A DNA stretch of 62,587 bases from 2-02-FULL-49-11 sp040757655 (GCA_040757655.1 JBFLWV010000010.1:1-62587); one strand, 5' to 3'; shown: positions 49,801 through 57,837, counted from the first letter of the stretch. The notes: generated by a model from the sequence alone, not told the origin. Program-made: numbers and translations.

Positions 49801-51747
49801 TTGTTTTTCCTTCACGCAATATCCATACGCGAGACACCCTTCTGACCCCCCTTCAACTATACACGTACGTTCCTTACTGCAGACATTTGCGCGATCGATA
49901 GGAGGGGTGGCGATATCGGGTGGGCAGGCAATAAAGCCATCGCCATTCGTGTCAGTATCGCAGATGGGCGTTTGAAGTTCGCTCGTGTTGTCTTCACCTG
50001 GCCCCTCGCTGTAGCAGCGGCTAAGAGGCGCTTTCAGAATCCAGTTCGGATCTACCAACCGGCAATATGGTGAGAGCGGACGACCAGCTTGTCCACATTC
50101 GTCATACGCGTCTAGAAGCTGACCTAATGTCACCATTTGTCGCGAGAAATCTCTCATATAGAGGGCAGCAAGCTCCCATCCCACGGGCACGATGCGGTAC
50201 TTCCGCATAATCACAATCGAGCGGTAGGGAATGCCTTGGTCCCACTTTGGCTGCGCGCCATTGGTTTCAAATCCAAAGGTCAAGTTGCGGGAGAGGAGTC
50301 CTTTGCATTTTGGACAGCTGCCAATGGGTTCCACTGCTTCGCGGAGAGACAGTTTTTGTTCAATCGCCTGACGGAAATCGTCGGTGAGCACGCAATGCTC
50401 CTGCAGAGGGACTCCTGATCCTGAAGCAGTGCAGGTGGACAATTCATTTAAGAGATCTATCGCGCTATCGGTCGTGAAATCCGTTTTCATGATATCGGCA
50501 AATGCAAGTTGCGCGCCTGCGGTAAAGCCGATGAGGCCGCTTGAAGGGCCGTAGCTTGAGAGCGAACGGTCGGTTGCCGGATTAAACCCTCCGCTCGTGA
50601 TGCGCTTGAAGAGTTTGGAGACCAAGGTATTGGTAAAGACCTTAAACGCGTCTGCAACCGCATTGCCGGTAAAGGTGAGGTAGGTGCTGTAGGATTTCTC
50701 GGTGAGCGCTTTTTCGATCGCTTCGGATTTGAGCGATGCGGGTGTCTTGATTTCACCAGTCACCAAATCTTCCACCGGTTGGAAGCCCTTTGTTTCCTCA
50801 CGTTTATAGATGCCTGCTTTCTGCGCCTCAATTTTAGTCCGATACCCATCTGCGACGATAGAGAGCACAGCGCCGAGATCATTCTCCGAAGGATTGAAGT
50901 ACGTGGCAAATTTGGGGAGGTCTTTGAGTTTCAACCGCCGATAGTTGGTGCGGAAAATATCCATGCCATTGACTCGCACCGATGCCTGCGGTAAATTCTT
51001 TCTAATCTGACTAAAGGTACACAAAGGCTTTGAAGGCTCTAAAATTTCACGCGCCGACAGCTTGATTTTTGCTTCAATATCTACAGAAATGGGGGTGCAG
51101 AGAGTAAGCTTCCGATGAAGCGTATCGCGGAGTTTTGCACGGCTCCCTGCGGTTTTCGCGTTCTGCGCTTGTATTTTCTCATTCTTCGCGAGACAAGCCA
51201 TGAACTTACTTATCAATTGTTGTTCTGCTGGCGTATTTGGATTTGCAGGTTGACCTGTTTCGGGATCATAGAAAGCTTCACAAAAAGGTCCTGCGCCTAA
51301 ATCAACGATCTCGCCACTTAAACAATATTTCGCGCACTCTTCAAGTTGTCCTGCCATGGTCGCCACGTCAATCCCTACTTCAACGCCTGTTGTTAAAAAT
51401 TCCCCGAGCGCTTGATCGCCTACCCCGCCTTCGCCAAAAAGATAATTGCCCCAACCCTTCGTAATAAAAGCAGGCTTGCCGCCTTGTCCGCCGCTTCCCA
51501 AGTAATTCGCAGTGTCATACGCAATCCTATTCAAAAACATCTGCAACCCGCTCTTGTACGCGACCGCCACCACGGTTTTTAAGGCTTTATCTACTACTTT
51601 CCAAACCTTATCTGCAATATCCACCACCGGCATACCAGTCGCAAACACGCTACGCGGGTGCGATAATGTGCCAGCCGCAATAAATCCCAAAACCGTGAGG
51701 AGGGTGATGATAGTAATCGCGATCTTCCGTGGTGGCCTTAAAAACAT
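46810..51747 (-). CDS. Giant cysteine-rich surface protein 2
   Basis: A 1645-residue exported protein with an N-terminal membrane helix (about 9-30). The first ~500 residues are helical with an amphipathic membrane-proximal region (VDIADKVWKVVDKALKTVVA). The middle is Cys-rich with repeated CxxY/F-x-C pairs (YTRRRDAGG, CKDYVRI, CDEFTNL). A jelly-roll module lies at about 1120-1265 (FESGSYEPWHP ... YLDNVVLQ), related to that in protein 1. The C-terminal 250 residues are dense in cysteines. Equal length and shared modules point to a paired surface structure. Confidence 0.8.
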   Translation of the reverse strand: MFLRPPRKIAITIITLLTVLGFIAAGTLSHPRSVFATGMPVVDIADKVWKVVDKALKTVVAVAYKSGLQMFLNRIAYDTANYLGSGGQGGKPAFITKGWGNYLFGEGGVGDQALGEFLTTGVEVGIDVATMAGQLEECAKYCLSGEIVDLGAGPFCEAFYDPETGQPANPNTPAEQQLISKFMACLAKNEKIQAQNAKTAGSRAKLRDTLHRKLTLCTPISVDIEAKIKLSAREILEPSKPLCTFSQIRKNLPQASVRVNGMDIFRTNYRRLKLKDLPKFATYFNPSENDLGAVLSIVADGYRTKIEAQKAGIYKREETKGFQPVEDLVTGEIKTPASLKSEAIEKALTEKSYSTYLTFTGNAVADAFKVFTNTLVSKLFKRITSGGFNPATDRSLSSYGPSSGLIGFTAGAQLAFADIMKTDFTTDSAIDLLNELSTCTASGSGVPLQEHCVLTDDFRQAIEQKLSLREAVEPIGSCPKCKGLLSRNLTFGFETNGAQPKWDQGIPYRSIVIMRKYRIVPVGWELAALYMRDFSRQMVTLGQLLDAYDECGQAGRPLSPYCRLVDPNWILKAPLSRCYSEGPGEDNTSELQTPICDTDTNGDGFIACPPDIATPPIDRANVCSKERTCIVEGGSEGCLAYGYCVKEKQVWTLGESCPAQFASCLELKKTGSEQAVSFLMNTTDAEGCTRTASEGCRRYTRRRDAGGWVNSVAAADNYFLNQSALNMAEAACKEPNAVGCKDYVRIRHKDEAKHLLTPAEYTTLLNNVIAGTDSYRNFNERETESVYLNNTAESCIGSSDPAASLEEKSKYVGCNLYTPLDPTELQVAIPAKPTMASIDVEGNVTDWNDECPAECVGYKKFEQRETNFEAAIGFSPGVNFIPATAQSCPAQDVGCDEFTNLDEVARGGEGKEYYTALMQCEQLGSGEAPYYTWEGSDTTGFQLKVWTLIPSGGPNTAPAVTGQKQVDPSRSPDGIDCENDFNSPTPDLDCRQFIDGNLNYYYRYFSKVIIASDDCHPLRRTLLETAAAWCTSHRGTMQGNNCVYKAIPTYSTTCAPFSAGCREYRRGDGGNVQTFFSDTFESGSYEPWHPDAATTLSVSNEAAVLNNHSLKIVGLNAYRPGFSLETGKLYNVKFWARADTAGTITVSLVDNTGQVPVATPASYAANVTTSWNSYTLGPFTATSAGPAQVRMSPFAYTYLDNVVLQTAQVYAIKDSWYTPETCDQNSQVPPIATVIGAQLNCAAYRQGGTDTTFYFKQFSTLCPERFVGCEVLIDTQNSSNPAEQTFYNSTDAGRIYSPASALTVPADTLTYLIPSIDASCTNTQAGCTLLGQASVAFWNSASGVATSTFADTIVMVDPDTFSDEVGKSTSLCTLPEEYCATWTGTDASQSRKVFKDPTGYVCEYKTEGTVTTWYEIGSSIPCPTVTSVCSNAPYRSCTAANVGTRCPAGATCRPLGHCIGGRSKNLTADANGVTYKERNLCVSDNDCLDFARPGSRGTCSNAVAKCSPQVSTCTEYQDPRLPEGCNKTLVYGQKVCSEGATPFTCTTDAQCSTAATPPGPGGTCSVVACDFLYAPKDKISSQEGECNGVLDPEAGCVGLHETGRGPDTIITAKYCSNSPAGDPQPCVIDSDCDAGGTCGYQQNKY

Positions 51748-51781
51748 AATTTCTTTATCGTGAGAGTCTACAAATCGCCCT

Positions 51782-52141
51782 TCAAGGCACAGCGAACATG
51801 AGGCCGGTCCCCTGAATATAAGGACCGATGCTCACCCCAAAACCTATAATACTGCCTCTCTTCCTTACGATACCTATGATGGGCGGCCGTGTCGGTCCTT
51901 TCAATAACATTTGCTTCCCCCGTGGCCCTTGAAGAGTGACAATCAGATCGCTGCAAACAAGGGGAAGAGGCGCGGGACATGGCGCCGGCACTATTGCGGT
52001 CACCTTGCCGCCAACGACCATCTTAGCCGCACGTGTACCCACGGATGCATACACTATTGACACCACGCCGATATTCAACACGAATATCATGGAGAAAAAA
52101 TAAATCCATCGCTTATAATTTTGTTTGATGTGTTTTACCAT
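51782..52141 (-). CDS. Small secreted or anchored protein of unknown function
   Basis: A 119-residue protein with an N-terminal signal-anchor (about 12-32) and a short beta-rich domain with two cysteines (PAPCPAPLPLVCSD) and a Gly/Ile-rich C terminus. The two cysteines may pair. It sits 34 bp upstream of giant protein 2 and probably is co-transcribed. Not recognised. Confidence 0.65.
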   Translation of the reverse strand: MVKHIKQNYKRWIYFFSMIFVLNIGVVSIVYASVGTRAAKMVVGGKVTAIVPAPCPAPLPLVCSDLIVTLQGPRGKQMLLKGPTRPPIIGIVRKRGSIIGFGVSIGPYIQGTGLMFAVP

Positions 52142-52199
52142 AAAATCTTTATATCACAATGAGGAGAATGACGAGGAGAGAGAATAATTTACGACGAGA

Positions 52200-52675
52200 A
52201 GAAAAATGCACCATATCCTATAAATCCAAATCCCAAAAACCAAAATCCAAAATGATAATAAATAATGTAGAATTATCGTCTATCCTTCATGGTAAGTATG
52301 CTTGCGCCGATTATCTTCGCAATCTCCACGTTTTCACGGTACAAAACTTCAATTTCGTTCCGCAACCCGCTCTCCACGGTTTCGCGCAGAACCATTAACC
52401 AATAGGTCGTCTCATTCGCGGATTTGAGCGCAATTTCAAAATAGTGGATGTAGTCTTTCTTGGAACCAGAACCTTTCGCTTCCACGACATTCGCGCCGAT
52501 CGAGCCGCCGCTGCGAATGGACTGATCCACGAGCGACCATAAGAGTTTATTGCGCTCTTTGACCTTTTCTCCCAATCTAATGAGGGCTATCGTAAACCGT
52601 ATGAGCCTGCGGATAAAGTCCTTTTTGAATTGTTCTTTATCATTTTGCATTTTGGGATTTGGATTTTGGATTAGG
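52200..52675. repeat. A/T-arm element carrying S23 copy 4
   Basis: The A-rich arm (52221-52262; CCAAATCCCAAAAACC then AAAATGATA) and the T-rich arm (52635-52672; TATCATTTTGCATTTTGGG) are inverted repeats on each side of the gene. Confidence 0.75.
52273..52650 (-). CDS. S23-type four-helix-bundle protein (copy 4)
   Basis: A 125-residue S23 family protein with SIRSGGSIGANVVEAKGSGS and ALKSANETTYWLMVL, closely related to copy 3. The start MQNDKEQFKKD is encoded by the repeat arm. It lies between the two first genes of the T4SS operon and so is an insertion into it. Confidence 0.9.
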   Translation of the reverse strand: MQNDKEQFKKDFIRRLIRFTIALIRLGEKVKERNKLLWSLVDQSIRSGGSIGANVVEAKGSGSKKDYIHYFEIALKSANETTYWLMVLRETVESGLRNEIEVLYRENVEIAKIIGASILTMKDRR

Positions 52676-52676
52676 G

Positions 52677-53330
52677 TTATTGCCCTTGCTGCTGCACCGT
52701 CTGCTCTTGTTCTTTCAGCGTTTCCTGGTACATCTGCATCAGGGTCGCGTCGTCAATCTGCTTGAGCTGTTCTTCCGTCACCTGGCCGGTCTGGAGGAGA
52801 AGTTTCCGAAGTTCGCTCGGCGTCATGCTTGAGAGGTCTGGAGGAGGCGCAGGATTCTCGCTGCTCGGAGCAGGGGGGTTGAGTTCATTAAACTGCGGTG
52901 ATGAATCTGCCTGCGCAGGCGCACTCGTGCGGCATTCCGTGCCCTTCGGGCAATTCGGATCATTATTGGAATCAATTTCCACCTTGTCGGTATACGTATC
53001 GCCATCTGAATCTTTAAGATAAGGCGAGGTGCCATACACATTCAGCTCATCCCAGTCAGAGAGCCCATCGCTGTCCGTGTCCTTTGTTTTTAATTCTTCG
53101 CCACTTGCTGAAAACTGCGCTCCCGCTTGCGGGATAGCGCTCACGCTCCCTGAACCTTCTTGATTGGCAGAACCCGTGGAGAGCTCCAAATCGCGCCAAA
53201 TCTTAAAACCCCCTAAGGAGAGCGCTAAAAACCCAAAAAATAAAATAGACCCAAATAATACTTTTGGGCTTATCCCTTGAGAAGACTTACCTTCTTCGCT
53301 TATGTTTTGCGGCAAAGAGGAGTTAGCCAT
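52677..53330 (-). CDS. Membrane protein with thrombospondin type 3 calcium-binding repeats
   Basis: A 217-residue protein and the first gene of the T4SS/surface locus. A cytoplasmic start (about 1-22), one membrane helix (about 24-44), a linker and two Asp-rich TSP3 repeats (DTDSDGLSDWDELNVYGT and DSDGDTYTDKVEI) that bind calcium in other proteins. A Pro/Ser-rich stretch and a C-terminal helical Gln-rich tail follow. The extracytoplasmic calcium site suggests a structural role. Confidence 0.85.
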   Translation of the reverse strand: MANSSLPQNISEEGKSSQGISPKVLFGSILFFGFLALSLGGFKIWRDLELSTGSANQEGSGSVSAIPQAGAQFSASGEELKTKDTDSDGLSDWDELNVYGTSPYLKDSDGDTYTDKVEIDSNNDPNCPKGTECRTSAPAQADSSPQFNELNPPAPSSENPAPPPDLSSMTPSELRKLLLQTGQVTEEQLKQIDDATLMQMYQETLKEQEQTVQQQGQ

Positions 53331-53384
53331 CTATTATATTTTATCTTTATTTTAACGAAGAGAAAATAGGAAAATGCTGATAAC

Positions 53385-53413
53385 AATATAGCATAAAATT
53401 GTATTCTTGTCAA
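53385..53413 (-). promoter_or_regulatory. Main promoter of the T4SS/surface locus
   Basis: On the minus strand TTGACA (53413-53408) and TATATT (53390-53385) are 17 bp apart, with an extended -10 TGC. Predicted start near 53378, leader about 48 nt. It is the only near-consensus promoter seen for the minus-strand genes from 53330 downward. Confidence 0.75.
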
Positions 53414-53416
53414 AAA

Positions 53417-54295
53417 CTATATTGCACCATATTTTGTGGTATAAAGCATAGTCCAATCATCAAGAGAAAGCTCTCCCGGACGCCTCTCTATAAACGCGGA
53501 TGAACGCGGATTACTACGCAGATCAACGCTGATGTTGATTGTGTTTAAAATCTTCCTACGAGGGAAGCGAAAGGCAGGTTTGATAAAATGTAAAAACGTT
53601 TCACTCTTGATGCCGTTCCTCCGCGCTAAAACGAACGAGTCGTGTAAGTCAATCTTCACTAATGCGCTCTCCACGGCAGGCATCGGCCAAAATGCGGAAC
53701 GCGGGATGAAGCGTACCATCTCCACTCTGCCGAACCACTGCGCCACCACAGAGAGGAGAGACATATACGGCGGGCGCGCAGCAAGGCGCTCGGCGACTTC
53801 CTTCTGGAGGATGAGCACTAAACGTTTTGGGAGGCGATCATCCTTCAACACGGATGAAAAAAAATCCGAAGTAATGGAATATGGAAGACTCGCTACTATA
53901 GATAACCGTTTCACCTTGTGACAATGTAACAATGTAACCATTTGACTATTCAACCATCCGATGAAGTCTCTCTCTATCACTTCCACATTCTTAATCTTTT
54001 GACGCGCCAATTCACTTTTTAAAAATTGTACCAACTTCGGCTCAATCTCCACCGCTGTCACGCGCCGCGCCTGCTTCGCCAATCCAAACGTTAACGCCCC
54101 AAACCCCGGTCCTACTTCAATGACTTCGTCATCTAGGTGGAGGCGCGCGGCATGGATCGTCTCTCGCGCCACCTTTTCATCAATGAGAAAATTTTGGCCG
54201 CGATCATGGCTGGGATGAAAACGGTATTGCGCACAAATTTTTTTAAGTTCGCCTGCGGAGTAAAGAGAAGACACAGGATTAAACTCAAATCTCAA
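53417..54295 (-). CDS. rsmA: 16S rRNA dimethyladenosine transferase RsmA (KsgA)
   Basis: A 292-residue Rossmann methyltransferase that dimethylates two adenosines of the 16S 3' end during small-subunit maturation. GQNFLID and EVGPGFGALT (60-69) are the substrate and SAM motifs. The catalytic motif normally NLPY reads SLPY (136-139), a change of the key Asn. The C-terminal part contains NISVDLRSNPRSS, which looks like a CGCAGATCAACG-type repeat in frame. The TTG start at 54295 is read into repeat sequence; a GTG at 54274 is a plausible alternative start. Confidence 0.9.
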   Translation of the reverse strand: MRFEFNPVSSLYSAGELKKICAQYRFHPSHDRGQNFLIDEKVARETIHAARLHLDDEVIEVGPGFGALTFGLAKQARRVTAVEIEPKLVQFLKSELARQKIKNVEVIERDFIGWLNSQMVTLLHCHKVKRLSIVASLPYSITSDFFSSVLKDDRLPKRLVLILQKEVAERLAARPPYMSLLSVVAQWFGRVEMVRFIPRSAFWPMPAVESALVKIDLHDSFVLARRNGIKSETFLHFIKPAFRFPRRKILNTINISVDLRSNPRSSAFIERRPGELSLDDWTMLYTTKYGAI

Positions 54296-54331
54296 ATGTC
54301 AAAGCTCAAAACCATATCTTAAATCTCAAAG

Positions 54332-55093
54332 CTATCGGGTTTTGAGTTGTGGTTTTGAGATTTGCGCTTTGAGTTTTGAGATCGGGATAGGACCGCGCCT
54401 CAATACGTCCATCTCACCGTCTAGGTGTACTTGAATAATGGTTGATGGCTTCCTCCGTGGCAATGTTCCCGCATCGATAATCAAATCCGGCCGATGCTTC
54501 CTCCTTTGGAATTCTCTTACCACTGCGGCGGCGCTATAGAGATTTTCCCCTCCGGATATGTTCGCGCTCGTGGCGATTATTGGCCTACCTAATCCTCGTG
54601 CCAATTTCTGTGCAATCGGATGCGAGGAAATACGGAGAGATAACGCACCGCCGACACCCTCACCCTCGCCTCCTGGCGTCAGGAGGCGAGCCTCTCCCTT
54701 TTTAGGGAGAGGAACTTGTTGCCTTTGAGTCTCTCCCCCTAATAAGGGGGAGAATCGAAAAAATCCACTGGATTTTTTCGATGAGAGGGTGTGTCGTTTC
54801 AATGGCAACACCAACGACAACGGCCCCGGCCAAAACGTATGTGCGAGTTTGCGAGCGAGGGGGAAAAACTCCACATACTGCGCTGCTATTGCATGCGTAG
54901 ACACAATAACCGGCAATTGTTTCTCTGCCGGCCGCTGTTTGATGCGCCTCACTTTCTCATGCACCCGCGGATTGGTCCAGTCGCCGCCTAAACCGTAAGA
55001 AGTTTCGGTGGGATAGACCACCACGCCTCCCTTACGAAGCACTGTTACAGCAATCTGTATCATGTTGTGTTCGCTCACTGAAACCGCCTGCAT
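54332..55093 (-). CDS. tsaC: Threonylcarbamoyl-AMP synthase TsaC (Sua5-like) with an inserted hairpin block
   Basis: A 253-residue YrdC-fold enzyme that makes threonylcarbamoyl-AMP for the tRNA t6A modification; tsaD is 6 kb away. The family core is clear: GGVVVYPTETSYGLGGD, the KQRP loop, FWPGPLSLVL, and IIATSANISGG. Between the FWPGPLS region and SLRISSHPIA lies an insertion of about 48 residues (102-149) encoded by four successive palindromes (54665-54781). The C-terminal tail is also repeat-derived. I chose ATG 55093. Confidence 0.93.
   Translation of the reverse strand: MQAVSVSEHNMIQIAVTVLRKGGVVVYPTETSYGLGGDWTNPRVHEKVRRIKQRPAEKQLPVIVSTHAIAAQYVEFFPLARKLAHTFWPGPLSLVLPLKRHTLSSKKSSGFFRFSPLLGGETQRQQVPLPKKGEARLLTPGGEGEGVGGALSLRISSHPIAQKLARGLGRPIIATSANISGGENLYSAAAVVREFQRRKHRPDLIIDAGTLPRRKPSTIIQVHLDGEMDVLRRGPIPISKLKAQISKPQLKTR
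54665..54781. repeat. Four tandem palindromes inside tsaC
   Basis: CTCGCCTCCT/AGGAGGCGAG (54665-54690), CCTCTCCCT/AGGGAGAGG (54691-54712), TCTCCCCCT/AGGGGGAGA (54732-54753) and TCGAAAAAATCCA/TGGATTTTTTCGA (54755-54781) are all perfect stems. Confidence 0.85.
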
Positions 55094-55188
55094 AATGCAA
55101 AACCCAAAATCCAAATACCAAAATGATAGACCAAAATTTATAGATTATTCATTTTCATTTTGGATTTTGGGATTTGGATTTTGGGTTA
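55094..55188. repeat. A/T-arm inverted repeat between leuS and tsaC
   Basis: The A-rich arm CCCAAAATCCAAATACC with AAAATGATA and the T-rich arm TTTTCATTTTGGATTTTGGG surround a short AT-rich centre. Confidence 0.75.
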
Positions 55189-57837
55189 TTATTGCGCCAC
55201 AATATTGAGCAGCTTCCCCTTCACATATACCTTTTTCGTGACCGTAATTCCTCTCAAGTACTTCTGAATTTCCGGCGCTGCTCCCACCGCCGCAAACACC
55301 TCTTCCTCTCCTGCACCTCGGAGGACTTCCACCATTCCTCTCTTCTTTCCGTTGATCTGGATGACCACGCTTACCTTCATCTCAAGTATCAACCGAGGAT
55401 CAAATTTCGGCCACGGCTCCTTAAAAATACTCGACACGTTTTCTGAATCATCTGCGTTGATCTGCGTATTAGATCTGCGTTGATCTGCGGCATGCGCAAA
55501 GCGCATGCGTTGCCACAGCTCTTCGGCTATATGAGGGGCAAAAGGAGCAAGGAGTACAATGAGTAAAGTATAATAATCACGCATCGCGGGATCCCGCAAG
55601 TCAGCTTTGACAAGCTCATTGGTATAGGTCATGAGCTGCGCAATCGCCGTGTTGAATTTGAAACTTTCAATATCCTCTGTCACTTTCTTAATCGTCTGAT
55701 GCGCCAGCATCTGTAAACGCTTTTTCTGAACCGCAGGATATTTATTAATAAATGTCTCCTTAGTTTTGAGTTTTGAGTTTTGAGTTTTGAGTTTGTTACC
55801 CAACATCCACACTCTCTCCAAAAATCTCCTCACGCCCACGATGCTGTTCATCGACCAAGGATACGCGCCCACCGTCGCATACGGCCCGATGAAGGCGAGA
55901 TACATACGAACCGCATCAGCCCCCAGCCGCTCCACTTGCTCGTCAGGATCCACGACGTTTCCGTGCGACTTGGACATCTTCTGCCCATCGGGGCCTAAAA
56001 TAATACCCCGATTAAGTCTCCGCACGTACGGCTCACACCATGGAACCAATTTCAACCTCTCCATCGCTTTGATCCAAAACCGCGAGTAAAGCAAGTGCAT
56101 AGTCGTATGCTCGGCGCCGCCCGAATAAAGGTTGACGGGCATCCACTGCGCCATTTTCTCTTGCGCGGCAAATACTTTTTCATTTCCCGGATCGGTATAA
56201 CGCAAAAAATACCATGATGAATCAATAAAGGTGTCTAGCGTATCCGTTTCCCTCTCGGCCGCTCCCCCGCACTGCGGGCACTTTACCCGCACCCAGTCTG
56301 CGGCTTTCGAGAGCGGCGACCTCCCGTCATCGCGCGGTTTATAATCATCTAATTCAGGCAGCTCAACTGGCAGCTGATCACCAGGAACGGGAATCACTGC
56401 GTGCATAACACCATCAATCTCACTGCCAACTAATTTTGGATTTTGGATTTTGGATTTTGGATTTTCCCAGCATCTACGACAGTAGATGATGGGAATGGGG
56501 CATCCCCAATACCGCTGGCGTGAAATCAGCCAGTCGCGCAGTTTATAACTTGTGGATCTTTTGCCTAACTTATTTAACTCCAACCATGCTACAATCCTCT
56601 CCCTCGCGGTTTGAGAATCCAAACCAGTAAATTTACCAGAGTTCACTACGGCGCCCTCGCCTTCATACGCACCTTGTACGGGCGAACGGCCGTTCGCCCC
56701 TACCTCTGGACTGATAACCTTCCGTATCGGCAGATGAAACTCTTGAGCAAAAGCAAAATCCCTTGCATCATGACCAGGCACCGCCATAATCGCCCCCGTC
56801 CCGTATCCCATGAGCACGTAATCAGCGACCCATATAGGGATTTCCTCCTTAGTTGCCGGGTTCACCGCTCGTATCCCCGCCAACTCAACACCGGTTTTCT
56901 CCTTCTGTAGCTGCCCCCGTTCCATTTCAGTCTTGGTCTTCGCCCGCTCAATATATTCTTTCACTTCTTCTAGATTCTTGATTCCAGATTCTAGATTCTC
57001 GATAAGCGGGTGCTCCGGTGCCAATACAAGGTACGTCGCACCAAAGATGGTATCTGGTCTGGTGGTAAAAACTTCAACGTACAAATTTGAATTTGTGATT
57101 TGGGATTTATTTGGAAATTGGAAATTGGAAATTGGAAATTTCACAAGAGCTCCTTCGCTTCTCCCAATCCAGTTCCGCTGCGCTTCCTTTATCTCCTCCG
57201 GCCACGGAAGCGTTTCTAAATCATGTAATAGCGCATCTGCAAAATCTTTGATCTTCAGCAACCATTGTTTCATCTTCCGCTGCATGACTGCTGATTCGCA
57301 CCGTTCGCATCTGCCGTCGATAACCTGCTCATTCGCGAGCACGGTCTTGCACGAATGGCACCAGTTCACCAAGCTATCCGCTTGATAGGCGAGCCCCGCT
57401 TTGAAAAACTGAAGGAAGATCCACTGGGTCCAGCGATAATAATCAGGTTCGCACGTCACGACTTCCCGTTCCCAATCAAACGAAGCGCCCATGCGCCTGA
57501 GTTGCTTCCGCATGTACTCAATATTGTCATGCGTCCACGTGCGGGGATTGATGCCGCGCTTCAATGCGGCGTTTTCTGCGGGAAGTCCGAACGCGTCAAA
57601 GCCGATGGGAAAAAGCACATTGAACCCGCGCATGCGCATGAAGCGCGCAAAAATGTCAGGAATGGCAAATGCATACCAATGGCCGATATGGAGATTGCCT
57701 GAAGGATAGGGAAATTCAACGAGCAGATAAAAATTCTTTTTACCCCTCACTACATCTGCAGCATGGAATATGCCTTGTTCCTCCCAATGCTTCTGCCACT
57801 TTGGTTCAATTTGTTTGTGATCGTAGGTTGAGGACAT
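55189..57837 (-). CDS. leuS: Leucine-tRNA ligase with multiple repeat insertions
   Basis: An 882-residue class I aminoacyl-tRNA synthetase. HIGH at 50-53, KMSKS at 620-624, and the CP1 editing domain motifs TTRPDTIFGATY and GTGAIMAVPGHD are intact, as is the zinc-binding CHSC...CERC. At least five in-frame inserts are visible: an A/T-arm peptide (236-250), the palindrome GGCGAACGGCCGTTCGCC (about 379-393), QNPKSKIQNPK-like (about 459-470), KLKTQNSKLKTK (about 681-696) and RRSNTQINADD (about 790-810). None hits a catalytic motif. The gene lies between the M23 peptidase (divergent) and tsaC. Confidence 0.95.
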   Translation of the reverse strand: MSSTYDHKQIEPKWQKHWEEQGIFHAADVVRGKKNFYLLVEFPYPSGNLHIGHWYAFAIPDIFARFMRMRGFNVLFPIGFDAFGLPAENAALKRGINPRTWTHDNIEYMRKQLRRMGASFDWEREVVTCEPDYYRWTQWIFLQFFKAGLAYQADSLVNWCHSCKTVLANEQVIDGRCERCESAVMQRKMKQWLLKIKDFADALLHDLETLPWPEEIKEAQRNWIGRSEGALVKFPISNFQFPNKSQITNSNLYVEVFTTRPDTIFGATYLVLAPEHPLIENLESGIKNLEEVKEYIERAKTKTEMERGQLQKEKTGVELAGIRAVNPATKEEIPIWVADYVLMGYGTGAIMAVPGHDARDFAFAQEFHLPIRKVISPEVGANGRSPVQGAYEGEGAVVNSGKFTGLDSQTARERIVAWLELNKLGKRSTSYKLRDWLISRQRYWGCPIPIIYCRRCWENPKSKIQNPKLVGSEIDGVMHAVIPVPGDQLPVELPELDDYKPRDDGRSPLSKAADWVRVKCPQCGGAAERETDTLDTFIDSSWYFLRYTDPGNEKVFAAQEKMAQWMPVNLYSGGAEHTTMHLLYSRFWIKAMERLKLVPWCEPYVRRLNRGIILGPDGQKMSKSHGNVVDPDEQVERLGADAVRMYLAFIGPYATVGAYPWSMNSIVGVRRFLERVWMLGNKLKTQNSKLKTKETFINKYPAVQKKRLQMLAHQTIKKVTEDIESFKFNTAIAQLMTYTNELVKADLRDPAMRDYYTLLIVLLAPFAPHIAEELWQRMRFAHAADQRRSNTQINADDSENVSSIFKEPWPKFDPRLILEMKVSVVIQINGKKRGMVEVLRGAGEEEVFAAVGAAPEIQKYLRGITVTKKVYVKGKLLNIVAQ
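56673..56703. repeat. In-frame palindrome within leuS, GAACGGCCGTTC version
   Basis: The outer frame GTACGGGCG...CGCCCCTAC matches 35822-35852; the inner palindrome is different but still perfect. Confidence 0.75.
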
